Shown here: positions 52,748 to 63,286 of the stretch, one piece after another
Position numbering within the stretch: the first letter of the stretch is position 1
Layout: every line of letters begins with the position of its first letter
Source: Anaspis maculata
Lineage: Eukaryota; Arthropoda; Insecta; Coleoptera; Scraptiidae
DNA length: 64,000 nucleotides
Assembly: GCA_949128115.1 (NCBI GenBank)
Contig: OX421968.1
Coordinates: 31,400,877 to 31,464,876 of the forward strand
Direction: 5' to 3'
Made by a program: the position numbers and the translations under genes
The notes under the pieces: generated by a model
Database searches by the model: none
The model's input: only the letters and a program-made list of their open reading frames with translations
What the model was told of the DNA's origin: nothing

Positions 52748-53022
52748 GCGCAGTTTATACTAAAAACTAAACAAACAACACTGTTGGATTGAAAACTCAA
52801 AAAACTGTTAGAGAGGTATGACAATATTTGAAAAACACAAAAACGAAAACTCCACTGAAGTTCCCTCACTGTTGCCACCTTTTGAAAAAAAAAATTGAAA
52901 AAAAAAACTTTTCAACCAATGGTATATTTTCTGGAAATTTCCAGGAAATACTCTTTATCACTTTTGTTGATGATTAAAAGTATTTTCGGTCAAATCTATC
53001 TCTTTGGCAAGTACCCCATTGA

Positions 53023-54152
53023 AGTTAAGCCTAGGTATCTCCCACGCTATTTGAACATGTTTTGTTTGAGCTTGAAATCAAAGGAGAAATCGCGTCCTTT
53101 AGGGGAGATTTAAAGGCTGAAGAGCAAAATCATCAAATAAAGGACTGTCCTTTGAAATAAAGGACGCTTGGCAAGCCTAGACATGCGTGTAGGTGGCGTT
53201 GCAATTTTTGTTCGATCGGACATTGGGTCTTGAGCAAAAGTATTTATTCACAATGAGTTATAATCGATACATTCCCAACTTCTAATGGGAAGTGAATGAC
53301 AGAGGACAGAGGAGTGAATGATTCCTTACAGGTTGGAAAATAAGGTCACTTTCGGACCACGGGCGCACGGGCCGAAAGTGACGCATGAAGAGAGGCGAGT
53401 TGATCTGATCAGCTGTCGCAGAGTGCGGAGTGTTGACGGATGCGTAGTTTAAAAAGGTAGACACGCTGATGAAAGATATTTTTTCCGGCGGCTGATTCTC
53501 AAACACGGGATGCACCTGTGCTCGCAGTAGTAGTATTACACACACACACACGCCTACCTATAGCCCGGTCTTGACAGAGATATGAAGGGCGCGTGCTCTG
53601 TTTCCCGTTTCCGGTATTATGTCGTTATTTTCGGCGTAAGCTCACCTTCCTGTTTTTTACCCGATTCTTATACCAGCAAAAAATGCGTCTACCAAAAAAC
53701 AATGTCTTTGAGACTGAAAGTGTCTGGGTTGAGGTTGGATAGAGCTGTTTGATCTCCTATGAGTTTTGTATTTTAATATTGAAAAAAGCAACATCTTGAT
53801 GTGGCGCAAAACGTGCGGTCTTGTAAAATGCCAAAGTCATTTTTTAAATAAATATCTGCATGATGTCTGCGAATCGCGAATGTTTCAATGAGCACTTGAA
53901 GTGATGATGCTGTTAAATATAGTTCACGGATGCCGCGGATACGTGTTCCTCCTAGCATCGGGATGGAAATGCGGGAACGCGCTAGACGTGATTAAAAAAA
54001 TCTTAAATTAACTCCAGGAAATTATTTGAGCGATTTCCTGCTGCTTTTTTAAATTGATGAATTTTTCGAGGTGGACAGGGCACATGCTGTTGCTGTCGCC
54101 TCACAAGTTCTATTTTCCTATCATTTGAATTTAATTTTTTAGTCGCTTCAAA
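53023..54152. other. no gene recognised
   Basis: Non-coding DNA with a short (CA)n tract (53543-53558). ORFs of 60-90 codons on the minus strand (53282-53551, 53773-53958) show no domain I recognise. Confidence 0.4.
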
Positions 54153-54154
54153 TA

Positions 54155-54746
54155 CAGGGTGATTCAAAATTATTCGTGGCGGACAAAAAACTTCCAGTAG
54201 GCCTCGTCAAATAAAAGCCCAAATGAAACAAATGACGAAAAAAGAGCCCTTCAAAGTTCACTTTTTCCAATTTTTAAAAATTTGTATTTCAGGAACGATT
54301 TGACAAAATCAGCTTGAGTTCAGCATAGGCTAGTTTGTCCAAATTTCCTACCTACTTGCGAAATTTCGAAACAATGCAGCCAGTGGCGTATGGCGTAGGA
54401 GTTATGGTGGGTCATTAATTTGAAAGCACCCGAAGAATAGGAGGCTGATTTGAAGTGACCCCGTGCCGTGACCCCCCCTACCTACGTCACTTGTTGGATT
54501 CTTTCGAAATTTGGCAGGTAGGTACCTAAGTAATTTCGACAAACTAGCCCATAATAAACCCAAACACTCAAGCTGATTTTGTCTAATCGTTCCTGAGTTA
54601 GAAATTTTCAAAAACCGAAAAACGTGAACTTTGAGGGGCTGTAAGTGTCATTAGGCCGAATTTTGCAAAATGGTATAAAAAAATTCTTTTTTTTGTCGAG
54701 ACCTACTCGAAGTTTTTTTTCTCGCCACGAAATATGAAACGCCTTG
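54155..54746. mobile_element. CAGGGTG-ended palindromic MITE
   Basis: The left end CAGGGTGATTCAAAATTATTCGTGGCG is mirrored by CGCCACGAAATATGAAACG...CTTG at the right, with TA at both borders (54153-54154, 54747-54748). The arms continue inward (AAAGTTCACTTTT facing AACGTGAACTTTG). Same family as 14441-14903. Confidence 0.82.
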
Positions 54747-54748
54747 TA

Positions 54749-55261
54749 CTGCACGTGAAATTCCATCTCGTGTACGGGGTGTTACAAATTTCAGTTCCTA
54801 ACAAAGAGTCTCAAGGAGTCCTGATGTAGGTACAACAAAGATGACATGAAGTGCGACTCAAAGTCTAAATCATTCTTTCCTTCACCTTCACACCTTAAAC
54901 ATTATTCACAATCAGCTAATCACACGGTTACAGTATAAATATACCCCTCCCCCGGGAGACTTTCCCTTGAACATTATTTTAAAAATTAAAAACGATTCTC
55001 AAATGACTTTTTCCGCAGGTTTTGATTCTGTCCACTGGAATTTTCTGTGGTACATCGCTTAGAGGGTGAAACTGAAACATGAAAAATTTTCTCAAATTGG
55101 ACACTCTGTATTTTAATATGGGAACTGATTCCGCTTCTCATCCTGACTGATTACAAACATACCTATATCACATTTAATGGGTTGGTCAACAAAACACATG
55201 TGAAATAAACTGAGAATGGATGTTCCGCTGCAAAAAGACGTTCATGCTGTAACATTCACGA
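54749..55261. other. no gene seen
   Basis: Non-coding AT-rich DNA between repeats. Confidence 0.5.
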
Positions 55262-55461
55262 AGTAGCAAAAATCAGAGTTTGATTCGAAAGCATGCAATT
55301 GCAAGTTGCCTTCTGCAGAAGTAATTTGTGATCGATACCAAAGAAGAAACATCTCGAAGTTTAGAATGAATGATTCGTTCGAAAGCAAATTGATTTTTAT
55401 TGATATTGTTACGTATTTCGCGTACGGGTTCGAATATAATTGAGACGATCGTTTTAAAACA
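55262..55461. repeat. second copy of the 24115-24300 flank plus gypsy LTR end
   Basis: AAAAATCAGAGTTTGATTCG ... TTATTGATAT matches 24117-24256 and continues without a break into TGTTACGTATTTCGCG (55407-55461), exactly as at 24257. The LTR then stops. The shared junction means the flank-plus-LTR unit was copied together. Confidence 0.8.
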
Positions 55462-55469
55462 AGAATGTA

Positions 55470-55827
55470 AGCAAAGACGAAGCTGTTAGATACTCAAACA
55501 TATATTGAAAGTGACCTAACAATCAGAGAAGGAACCATTCAGAAAGAAATAAGAAGCATAGTTAGAGAACAGAGAGAAAATGGTAAGATAGTGAAGATGG
55601 GATATCGAAGAATGAATGTCGACGGAAAGGAATACAGATGGAGCGACAGAGAAGGGGGACTAAGACCTGCAAAAATCGAGAACCCGACACAAAAAAAAAA
55701 CGAAGATAAATGGAAGGAGAGACGACGGAAGAAGAAAGAGAACAAGGACAATGACAATGGCAAACAAAATGGACATGATACTGAGCTGAGGTCTCGCATC
55801 TCTAGAGGTGTTCTAGGCGGTTTATAG
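55470..55827 (+). pseudogene. probable LINE ORF1 C-terminal fragment
   Basis: An open frame reads a helical stretch (QKEIRSIVREQRENGKIVK) followed by MGYRRMNVDGKEYRW and a basic Lys/Arg-rich tail. The G-Y-x-x-x-x-x-DG-x-x-Y-x-W pattern resembles the end of some insect LINE ORF1 proteins. There is no credible start. Identification is tentative. Confidence 0.4.
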
Positions 55828-55980
55828 ACGGCGGACGGCGTAGAGCGCGAGCGGGGCCTGGGTCGGCAAGTGAACCTGGACTCCCGTCATCTCCATGCTG
55901 TCTAAAGCCGGAACGTCCGGCTGGTGATAGGTCTTCCCCTGCTTCTTTTCTTTATTGTTCTAGCTTCAAACACTCTCCTG

Positions 55981-56138
55981 GTTGGACCAGTTCAATTGAT
56001 CACCTGTTGACTTCAGCACTGCACATGTCAATCTTCAATCAGCCAGCCAGGTTTCACAAAGTGCAACAATATCACATTCACATGCACGCTGGAATAGAAT
56101 TCTGAAAATTCAATTTATAAATTAGTAAAATTAGTCTA
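55981..56138 (-). pseudogene. LINE endonuclease fragment, related to 58214-58350
   Basis: A direct repeat of 58214-58350 (CAGCCAGCCAGGTTTCACAAAGTGCAACAATATC core). The minus strand encodes an ACECDIV-ALCETWL segment, the conserved glutamate strand of the LINE endonuclease. Confidence 0.55.
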
Positions 56139-56850
56139 TTATTATTATTATTATTATTGAGATTCCCACTCAACAGGTACCAAGAGAGTGAGGCGCACAT
56201 CAAATTCAAAGAGAAGGGAAAAAAGACAACAGGAAAAAAAACGCGATCACTCAACACCGCTAGAAGTAGATCCGTCAAAGCAAGACCTGATCTGGTCAAC
56301 AGAACAAGAGAAAATGTTAATTCGATCCTGGACACTCGTATAATTAGAGCACATTTGATACATGGGAGAAGCCCTGAGAACATTAGTATTGGTAGTAGGG
56401 AGGCAAAACGTCTCGGTGCATCTTGAATTTACGCGTGGAACCCTGAACATCAATTTCTGCACCAAATTCTTGGAGGCGAGTAAACCATTGACAAGTTAAA
56501 AAAGAAAAACAATGGAATGCGAACATCGCCTTGACTGTAGGCTGACGAACCGCGTCCGTGCCAGCAACATGTCCCGGGGACATCCCCTAGGAGAATAAGT
56601 GCCCCAAGTTCTGAAATGCAAGAACTTCAAGAATCGACGCTGAACTCTCTCGATAGCGGAAACATGCACCGAATATAAAGGACTCTAGATGATAGAGGCA
56701 TACTCAAGACGAGGCCTAACAAATGTCGAATAAAGGAGACAGGCAGTCTGAAGATTCGCAAAGGGCTTGACATTTCTTAAGATAAAACCCAAACTCCTGA
56801 AGCCAGCAGCAGTTATATCAGAGATGTGAGGAACAAAAGTAAGCTGACCC
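56139..56850 (-). pseudogene. decayed LINE: RT C-terminus, 3' UTR and (TAA)n tail
   Basis: The minus strand encodes TFVPHISDITAAGFRSLGFI, a STFVRPRLEYASI block, ERVQRRFLKFLHF and later FRVPRVNSRCTETFCLP, a well-known order in Jockey-group RT C-termini. One TAG replaces the usual Trp of the I-W-S-P block. The tail (TAATAA)n on the minus strand is at 56139-56160. Confidence 0.75.
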
Positions 56851-56857
56851 ACTCAGC

Positions 56858-57130
56858 ATATCATGTCATGTTTCATAAATGAGATGATCTCAATCATGTC
56901 ACAAAATAACATCACAATGAACGTTACTTCTACATCTATGAGATGTTCATCCGCGATGTTATACGATGTAATGTCTGAGAGATGTTTGGAAATGAACTTG
57001 AATTGAACATCACACATGAGACATCTACCGGACGTAACATTGTTACTTCTTTCAACTGATCGAAGTGTAACATCTCACTGACGTCAATGAGACGTAGTCT
57101 CACTCAACCTCCTCCTAGTCAACCTAGTCA
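56858..57130. repeat. TGAGATG-rich segment replacing the RT core
   Basis: Contains many copies of words such as ATGAGATG, AACATCAC and GATGTTC in both orientations. It lies where the central RT motifs of the surrounding LINE are expected, so it is likely an insertion. Family unknown. Confidence 0.45.
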
Positions 57131-57136
57131 ACCTCA

Positions 57137-57908
57137 ATCTCAGAGACCATATCAAAATTAAGGACATCACCACGGCGTGAAAAACTCGAGAGACCGGGGT
57201 AAAGCGAAGCATTAGATGGAGCAGAGAAGGATTTGCTGAAATAATCGGCAAAGGAATCAACTATACTTGACGGGTCCCCCAATATCATTGCCTGCATAAG
57301 TCATAAAGGTTGGTATGCTCCCACATTCATTTTTTGACCTCACATAGGACCAAAACTTGCTGGGATCACTAGAAATGTTGGACTCCGTCTGTCTGACATA
57401 AGAAGCGAACGATCCAGCAATGTCCACTTTAATTTGAGATCTCAACAATTTATATTCATTGAACGTCTCAACACATCTGGTTCTATTGTATTTGACTCTA
57501 AGCCGCTCCTTCTTTCTAATATCTCGTATAATTTGTCCAGTGAACCAGGGGGGATATCTGCGAGAAGTTTTCCTTTTACAGGGTACACACGAGTCGAACA
57601 CCCGAGCAAAGAATTCATAAAATCTATCCACGACCTCCTCGACTCGTAGGCTACGGAACTCTTGCAGTTGCCAGTCGAGGCCAGCAAGTCTACCATATTA
57701 CTCGACAAAATTCGCCTTTCGAAAGTTGTAGGTACTCACTGCTACAAGTGACGGGAAGAGGCCTATTATCTAAAACAGCATGCAAGACAATCTCGAGCGC
57801 AGGATGATGGCCGTCCTCCGGCAACAGAACACGATTAGAATGCACAACGGAATAGTGTAGAACAGAACAATAGTCAAGTTTGTTCAGGAGAACATAGTGA
57901 TCTGATCA
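57137..57908 (-). pseudogene. decayed LINE: endonuclease end and pre-RT linker
   Basis: The minus strand has an SDH-like and HHPALEI segment (end of the endonuclease), then YPPWFTGQIIRDIRKKERLR, FNEYKLLRSQIK, SKFWSYVRSK and, after a frameshift, a FADYFSKSF block. This is the linker between endonuclease and RT. Confidence 0.75.
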
Positions 57909-58140
57909 AAAGCTTTTTGAAAATCAGTATAAACGACATCAACCTGACCCCTGTCTTCGATAATTTCTGCAACATATTGTTTGAAGCAAGACAAGTTAGG
58001 GATAGTAGATTTCTTCTACTCTGCATGAAGCCATGCTGACAATGCGAAACATGACACTTGACGGAAGAGTAAATTTAGGCATGCACTATTGATTCAAACA
58101 CTTTGGCATTTTGTAGCCAGAAGAATGTCCTATCCGGCAT
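57909..58140 (-). pseudogene. decayed LINE: RT middle, out of order
   Basis: The minus strand encodes QHGFMQSRRN, and in a second frame YVAEIIEDRGQVDVVYTDFQKAFD, RT motifs that should follow the pre-RT linker but here precede it. The join to the endonuclease piece is at about 57908. Confidence 0.7.
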
Positions 58141-58213
58141 GACCACATTCTTTGAAATCGGTTGGTTTTTCTTCGAGATTTTCGATCTTAAGATAGCGTG
58201 AGACTTTTGGGTA

Positions 58214-58350
58214 GACCAGTTCAATTGTTCACCTGTTTAGTTCAGCACTGCATATTATGTCGATCAGCCAGCCAGGTTTCACAAAGTGCAACAATATCAC
58301 ATTCACATGCACGCTGAAATAAAACTATGAAAATTAGTTACCTTAGTTCT
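58214..58350 (-). pseudogene. decayed LINE: endonuclease N-terminal fragment
   Basis: The minus strand encodes ACECDIVALCETWLADR, the endonuclease glutamate motif, followed by stops. Confidence 0.6.
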
Positions 58351-58439
58351 CAACCCCCTAACATTTTGATAAGTGCAACGCAAAAAACCTACGCGCTGAG
58401 ATATTGGTCTAAAGCAACCCGATTGATTAAACGGTGAGT

Positions 58440-58622
58440 GCTATTGATTGCCCAGCAGGTCTCTTGCAAGAAGGATAGTTTCTTCTTATATACGGCACAG
58501 TCATAGGATCCCAAGCGGCATGGTTCACATCACTGTCAGTTATGACCTTTTTGACGTTATGACAGTTGATGCACTTCAATGAAGTGGACTTACAATCCTT
58601 CAGAAGATGCTCACCAGCGCAT
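58440..58622 (-). pseudogene. decayed LINE: ORF1 zinc-knuckle region
   Basis: The minus strand reads CAGEHLLKDC, then LKCINCHN...NHAAWD, matching the CCHC region of LINE ORF1 proteins. It is the upstream-most piece of this minus-strand LINE. Confidence 0.6.
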
Positions 58623-59225
58623 AGGACAAGCTAGCTTTATGAGCTTATATGTATGCTGATGCAATTTTTACAGTCGCGGCGCCACAGTGGTTCAGAAACT
58701 GTAAACGGTGGCCAAAAGAAAAAAAAGTTATTTTTGACACCCTTATCGGCGCTTGGTATAGTTTCACTAATAGTTATAGACCCCAGGAAAACTCGGAAGG
58801 AGGGTCCATGTATTCCTACAAGGCTCTTGGGCAGACTCCAAACTTGCGCTTCACGGGCACAACACTGGCGCTCCAAGTTGTGATAAATATGTTTATTGTA
58901 AAAGTAGTGTCATTTCCGTGAAATTGGACCGATTTTGACGTTTGAATATGGAAACTCCTCCTGATGATTTGTACTACAAAATCTGTAAACACAAAACTCG
59001 AAAAAATAATATTTTTTATCGATAATTGCTAATTACTTCATGGTGCATTTTTTCACACATAGTCGGCGGATTTTTTTTTTAAAGGGCAGAAGTAATTTTG
59101 ACCACTAGTTACCGCCGAGATATTTCATTTCCTAGTAGATATAAGCCTTCTTGAATACATATCAAAAAACTGACTGCTACTATTCGCAACTTTAGGTTTG
59201 ACAAGAATTTATATTCCACGGGTCA
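58623..59225. other. no gene recognised
   Basis: Contains an 90-codon plus ORF (58649-58921) with no known domain and AT-rich DNA. A CACAGTGGTTCAGAAAC word at 58681 resembles the ends of the element at 59234. Confidence 0.4.
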
Positions 59226-59233
59226 TGCGGCGC
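59226..59233. repeat. 8-bp target duplication, left copy
   Basis: TGCGGCGC, repeated at 61004-61011. Confidence 0.75.
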
Positions 59234-59759
59234 AGAGTGGTCCAGATTCAACAATTTCTTGCCAAAATTCTGAAACTTATGAAAATGCTTAAAAATCAGC
59301 TGGCGTTTACAGGAAAAATAATGAAAAAAATGCCATCATAATTTAGGGGTAGGTTTCAGGGGGTGTAAATTGAAATAAGCAAATAAAATTGTGAAACTTT
59401 GAATTTGAATAGAATTTTACCTTCCAGTTCGAGGACATATAGTAACAAAAATCACACTGATATACAGGGGGGGGGGGTTTCAGGGGGTGGATATTGGAAA
59501 GTATAGATAAAATCATGATACTTTTAGACTGAAATAGAATATTACCTCTAAATTCGAGGAAAAATATAGAAAAATTCCACTAATCATAGAGATCGATTTC
59601 GGGTAGAAATTGAATAATTGAATGAAATTGTTCAGAATTTAAAATTTTCTTGTGTGTTCTATTTTATACTCGTCTGTTAAATGCAACGGCACATTATACC
59701 ATATGATCAAAAACTTTCCTAATATCGTAAAAGTTAAGGGATTCTCTTAATGGAGGCAT

Positions 59760-59942
59760 CTTGTAGAAATAAAGTTGTATAAATAATCTGTCTCTTCACG
59801 TAAATTGTATAAATATATTTTGCTGACGCGTTTTGGCCCATCAATTGGGGGTAAAGGGCCATCTTCAAAGCAGTAAAAGTAAAAGTGTAAAGTGTATAAA
59901 GTGTCAAAGTCAAAGTAAACAATTAAATAATAATAATAATAA
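59760..59942 (-). pseudogene. PLE-type 3' fragment with degenerate hammerhead
   Basis: On the minus strand TTTGAAGATGGCCC ... GGGCCAAAACGCGTC resembles the hammerhead family CTGAAGA-stem II-GAAACGCGTC with two core changes (CTGA to TTGA, GAAA to AAAA), so it is probably inactive. The opposite end has (AAT)n at 59926-59942. Inserted in the loop of the foldback. Confidence 0.5.
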
Positions 59943-60065
59943 TCAAAACGAAGTTGGTTAGAGACAAGGTATGTATTATTTTGGTTTATTGTTGAGAATT
60001 TTGAATTTTTGCAGGAAGATGAAGAAAAGGGAGTAAAATTGATGAATTAAAATGGATAAAATAAC

Positions 60066-60157
60066 TCTCCTCCTCTAGGCAGGCTGCGGCCTGGCCAAAA
60101 TCAGCCTTGTTTGCCTGCCAATGACCAGGACCAGACCACAGCCTGCCTAGAGGAGGA
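60066..60157. repeat. strong hairpin
   Basis: TCCTCCTCTAGGCAGGCTG faces CAGCCTGCCTAGAGGAGGA around a roughly 50-base loop. Next to it, TGATCAAAAACTTTCC at 59706 and its complement at 60158 form an outer pair. Confidence 0.85.
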
Positions 60158-61134
60158 AAGTTTTTGATCATACGGTACACACCAGCTGTCATTATAATAC
60201 CAAGAATATTCTTGGACGTCCTAAACTTGGAAATTTATTGGCAATACATTCCAAAGGGTAGGGTTGATTCTAAAGCCCGACGAGAAAATAAAAGATAGTT
60301 TGAAAATAAAGATTTCATCATTACAAATATAACAAGTAAAATTTTACTCAAATCCACAGTTTGAGAATTTTACCTGAATATTTCAAATTTCACCCCCTTA
60401 AATCCACCGCTACGTATTAGTAGGATCATTTTTCAATATTTGTTTGTCAAATGAGGAGGTAGAAGTCTTTTTAAAAACAAACTTTCACAATTTCACCTGA
60501 TTATTTCCATTCCCACCCCTTCAAATTCACCCTTATGTATCAGTAAGATTTTTTCACTTTTTTTCTCGAATTAGGAAGTAAAATTCAATTCGAATCCAAA
60601 GTTCCATAATTTCACCTGATTATTTCAATTTCCACCCCCAGAAATCTACCCCTATGTATCAGAATAATTTTTCCACAATTTTTCCTGAAATTGGGAAATG
60701 AAGTTCTATTCAAATCCAAAGTTTCACAATTTTACCTGAATATTTCAATTTCCACCCCCTGAAATCCACCCCTATGTATCAGTATGATTTTTTCACTATT
60801 TTTCATCGATTTCAGGGTTAGTATTCTACTCGAATCTAAAGTTTCACAATTTTATTCCATTATTTCAATTTACACCCCCTGAAACCTACCCCTAAATTAT
60901 AATGGCATTTTTTTCATTATTTTTCCTGTAAACGCCAGCTGATTTTGAGGCGTTTCCGTAAGTTTGAGAGTTTTGGCCAAAAAATGTTGAATCTGGACCA
61001 CTGTGCGGCGCTGCGGTTCAGCAAGCTGGCCGTGGCTCCGTGCTTGGGACCAATATAAGTATTGTTGAGTTGTATTTCTTCACCTGAAAGAGACGATCTT
61101 GAACATCTACAGGACGAAGGCTCGGCTATGAACA

Positions 61135-61743
61135 ATGGACCTCTTGATGGGCGTGAGCGCCATCATTGCCAAGATGGCGCCGAGCCAGCATGTTGATGTT
61201 TCTGCTGCATGCAGAAAATGCAAGAAAACGCCAATTAATGGTTTAAAGTGTTTACTCTGTGGTGCTGTTTACCATCCAAGCTGTTCCAGAGCCTACAGAA
61301 GCATGAAGCTCGTCGACGATGGCATCATTTGTTGCGAAAGCGAAGAAGACGCCGAAATTGTGGTACAGCCACCATCTTTGGTGAGTGATGGTGGTGCTGA
61401 AGTGGAGGACGCGGACTTCTGGGAGACCGTGAGTGTTGCCAGTGACAAGAGCAGAGTGGTCGATCTCAGAATTGTTCACCATGTAATTAGCCTGAAAGAC
61501 GCAATAATTGCCGAATTACGCGACAAGGTCAAACTCTTATCTGTTCGAAACCGTTCGCAAGAAGCACGTCAGGCTGAAAAACAACCTGATAAGACGACAC
61601 GGGCATTTAACTTAAAAAGTTCGGACGGCCTTCAGAACTCAAAACAGAAGAAGAAATCTACCGCTACGGAGAAAAAACAGAATGTGGCGGCCGGCGTTTC
61701 CGAAGAGCGGCCCGTTGGGCCTTTATCGGTTACGCGACGATGA
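61135..61743 (+). CDS. PHD-like zinc-finger, coiled-coil protein (probable LINE ORF1)
   Basis: 202 codons from an ATG. Residues about 26-70 have CRKCKKTPINGLKCLLC, then YHPSC and later a CC pair, a Cys4-His-Cys-type PHD-like finger. Residues about 110-150 are heptad-rich (VVDLRIVHHVISLKDAIIAELRDKVKLL), a likely coiled coil, and the C-terminus is Lys/Arg/Gln-rich. PHD-like N-termini followed by a coiled coil occur in ORF1 of several insect LINEs, so a retrotransposon origin is favoured. No ORF2 follows; the next 700 bp are unrelated. A host gene exon is possible but less likely. Confidence 0.5.
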   Translation: MDLLMGVSAIIAKMAPSQHVDVSAACRKCKKTPINGLKCLLCGAVYHPSCSRAYRSMKLVDDGIICCESEEDAEIVVQPPSLVSDGGAEVEDADFWETVSVASDKSRVVDLRIVHHVISLKDAIIAELRDKVKLLSVRNRSQEARQAEKQPDKTTRAFNLKSSDGLQNSKQKKKSTATEKKQNVAAGVSEERPVGPLSVTRR

Positions 61744-62440
61744 CCTTCCCTCTAGTTTATCGTCGACAAAAACGTCAATAAAATTTCATTTATGGCAACA
61801 AAAGGAGTCATATCTTGATATAATTGTAGAAAACTGGATTTTTGTGATTCATGACTCACCCTGTATCGTGAACAGAAATTCACTGCACACCCACTGGTTG
61901 GTAATTTCTACTGATAAGTGTACCACCAACAGTTCATCAAAACCACTTTGAATATTGAAAAAATAGAGAGGGAAGAAGTTCCACTCTTTTGCCCTCCCCC
62001 CCTATATCTTCAAAAATAAACGTAATTCATTATTTTCAACATTTTTCTTGTGATCTTGGGTGGATTCTATACTCTTGTTGATATTTAAACGTATTTTCAA
62101 ACAAATCTATTTCATTGGTCGAGCAACTCTGGTAATTTGCCATTACACTTCCCTGCGCAAAATTCCAATTACCTCAAACTATTGACGGTCCACACCCTGT
62201 GCCTGTGATTGACACTGTTACCTACCAATCTGTGTGACAAAAAAAGCAAGGGAAATTTGAAAACAACCAACTTTAATGGCCAAAAATTGAATATCCCCAA
62301 GGTTTGAAACTTTGCTAAAGCTTAACCATGGCTTAGCTAAGTTTTGCTTAAGCTAAATCGGTGCAGTAAACTCATGGCCCTTAGGTGAACCTCAACTTAA
62401 GCCGAGCTTACTAAAGTAGAGATTTAAGGGTGAGCGGTGC
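61744..62440. other. no gene recognised; MITE-like words
   Basis: One CACCCTGTA terminus near 61858 and a segment rich in AAGCTTAA / TTAAGC words (62300-62430) suggest two MITE fragments. Nothing else is recognised. Confidence 0.4.
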
Positions 62441-62443
62441 AGT

Positions 62444-63017
62444 GTGCAGTTGGGCCTTAATGTTTCAAGCGGAAATCCTGTAAAGTATAACTGGGTTCCC
62501 CAGTTGAAGAGATTCTTTATTCTCTTCAAAAAGGGTGATTTGTGGGATGGTCAGGATGCGTCAGTTATTAGGACTAAGTCGCATTTTCTGGTCTCACAGT
62601 TACAGAAGCATTACAGAGATTTGGATGTGACAGGTGCGGGTTTTTCCACATACACACCCCTCTACATGTCCTTACACCGTAACCAGTGTTTTCTTTTCAA
62701 TGAATCAACTTCACTGAGAAAGTTGCGATTGATCCACCACCACCATCCACCAGTCCAGGACTGGAAACGTCCGTGTCCTGTCGTTTTACGTTGACGGAAA
62801 TTCTTACAGGATTAATCCGAAAGAGCTTTGCACTGTGTGTAATATGCAGGTCGTGGAATTTGCTTATCACCTTATGTTAGAATGTCCTCTGTACCGTAGT
62901 TTGCGCGATAATTATTTGTCAAAATACTTGTCGATGTCAGCGGTTGGACTGGGCGCAGACAACTTTCGGCTTCCTCTTGAATGTGGCCAACACATATCAG
63001 CTCAACGATTTATTTAA
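62444..63017 (+). pseudogene. LINE RT C-terminal fragment with zinc-binding tail
   Basis: Two frames. The first (to about 62794) has KRFFILFKKGDLWDGQD and SHFLVSQLQKHYRDL, repeated in reverse at 26620-26790. The second (62835-63017) reads CNMQVVEFAYHLMLECPLYRSLRDNYL, the CX2C...H...C tail (usual form C-x-x-C...E-x-x-HFL-x-x-CP-x-Y) that ends many non-LTR reverse transcriptases. A frameshift or stop near 62794 separates them. No catalytic region is present. Confidence 0.65.
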
Positions 63018-63286
63018 TTTTGTAGATCTACGTTGCAGCTGAGGTCGTTCTGTATATATGAGTAATCTGGATAAATTATCTTATGAAAATTGCCAATAAG
63101 CTTGTCAGGCTGTAATACTGTAATGTTAATATTTATTTTTCTTCATGCCTTCAATAGGCTATAATTTGCATATCTTGCACTGTGTCTGGGTGAATTTTGA
63201 TTTGTATATTTCATTTATGTTATGTTCTATCGAGTGTTCTATCTAATTTGTTCTTGGTATTATGAGCTAACTGTCACGTATATACA

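Larger units (their letters stand above)
27345..53022. mobile_element. large foldback host repeat carrying LINE, PLE dimer and Tc1
   Basis: Left-arm sequence 27345-27885 is recovered in reverse complement in pieces: 30047-30395, 31640-31663, 36674-36700, 52736-52770 and 53007-53022. Between the pieces lie the inserted LINE (31664-36673) and the PLE unit (36701-52735). In the left arm the corresponding sequence (complement of CGGACCAATTTTTCC ... GCGACAACATATTTGTTGCGCAGTTTA) is contiguous at about 27490-27536. A second palindrome (30403-31000 against 31080-31650) is made of three units of about 150 bp per arm, each with (T)ACAG(G/A)GTG(G/A)AA and TTTTTTTCTTG blocks. Outer limits are uncertain. 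Confidence 0.65.
59234..61003. mobile_element. hAT-like foldback with ~122-bp tandem repeats in its arms
   Basis: The left end AGAGTGGTCCAGATTCAACA mirrors the right end (reverse complement CAGTGGTCCAGATTCAACAT), with TGCGGCGC duplicated on both sides. The right arm holds five units of about 122 bp (60360-60890), each with TATTTCAATT(T)CCACCCCC and CACCCCTATGTATCAG; the left arm holds about three inverted units (59340-59640). The loop carries a degenerate Penelope-type 3' end and a strong hairpin. No transposase. The 8-bp duplication and CAGTGG-type end suggest hAT. Confidence 0.78.
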
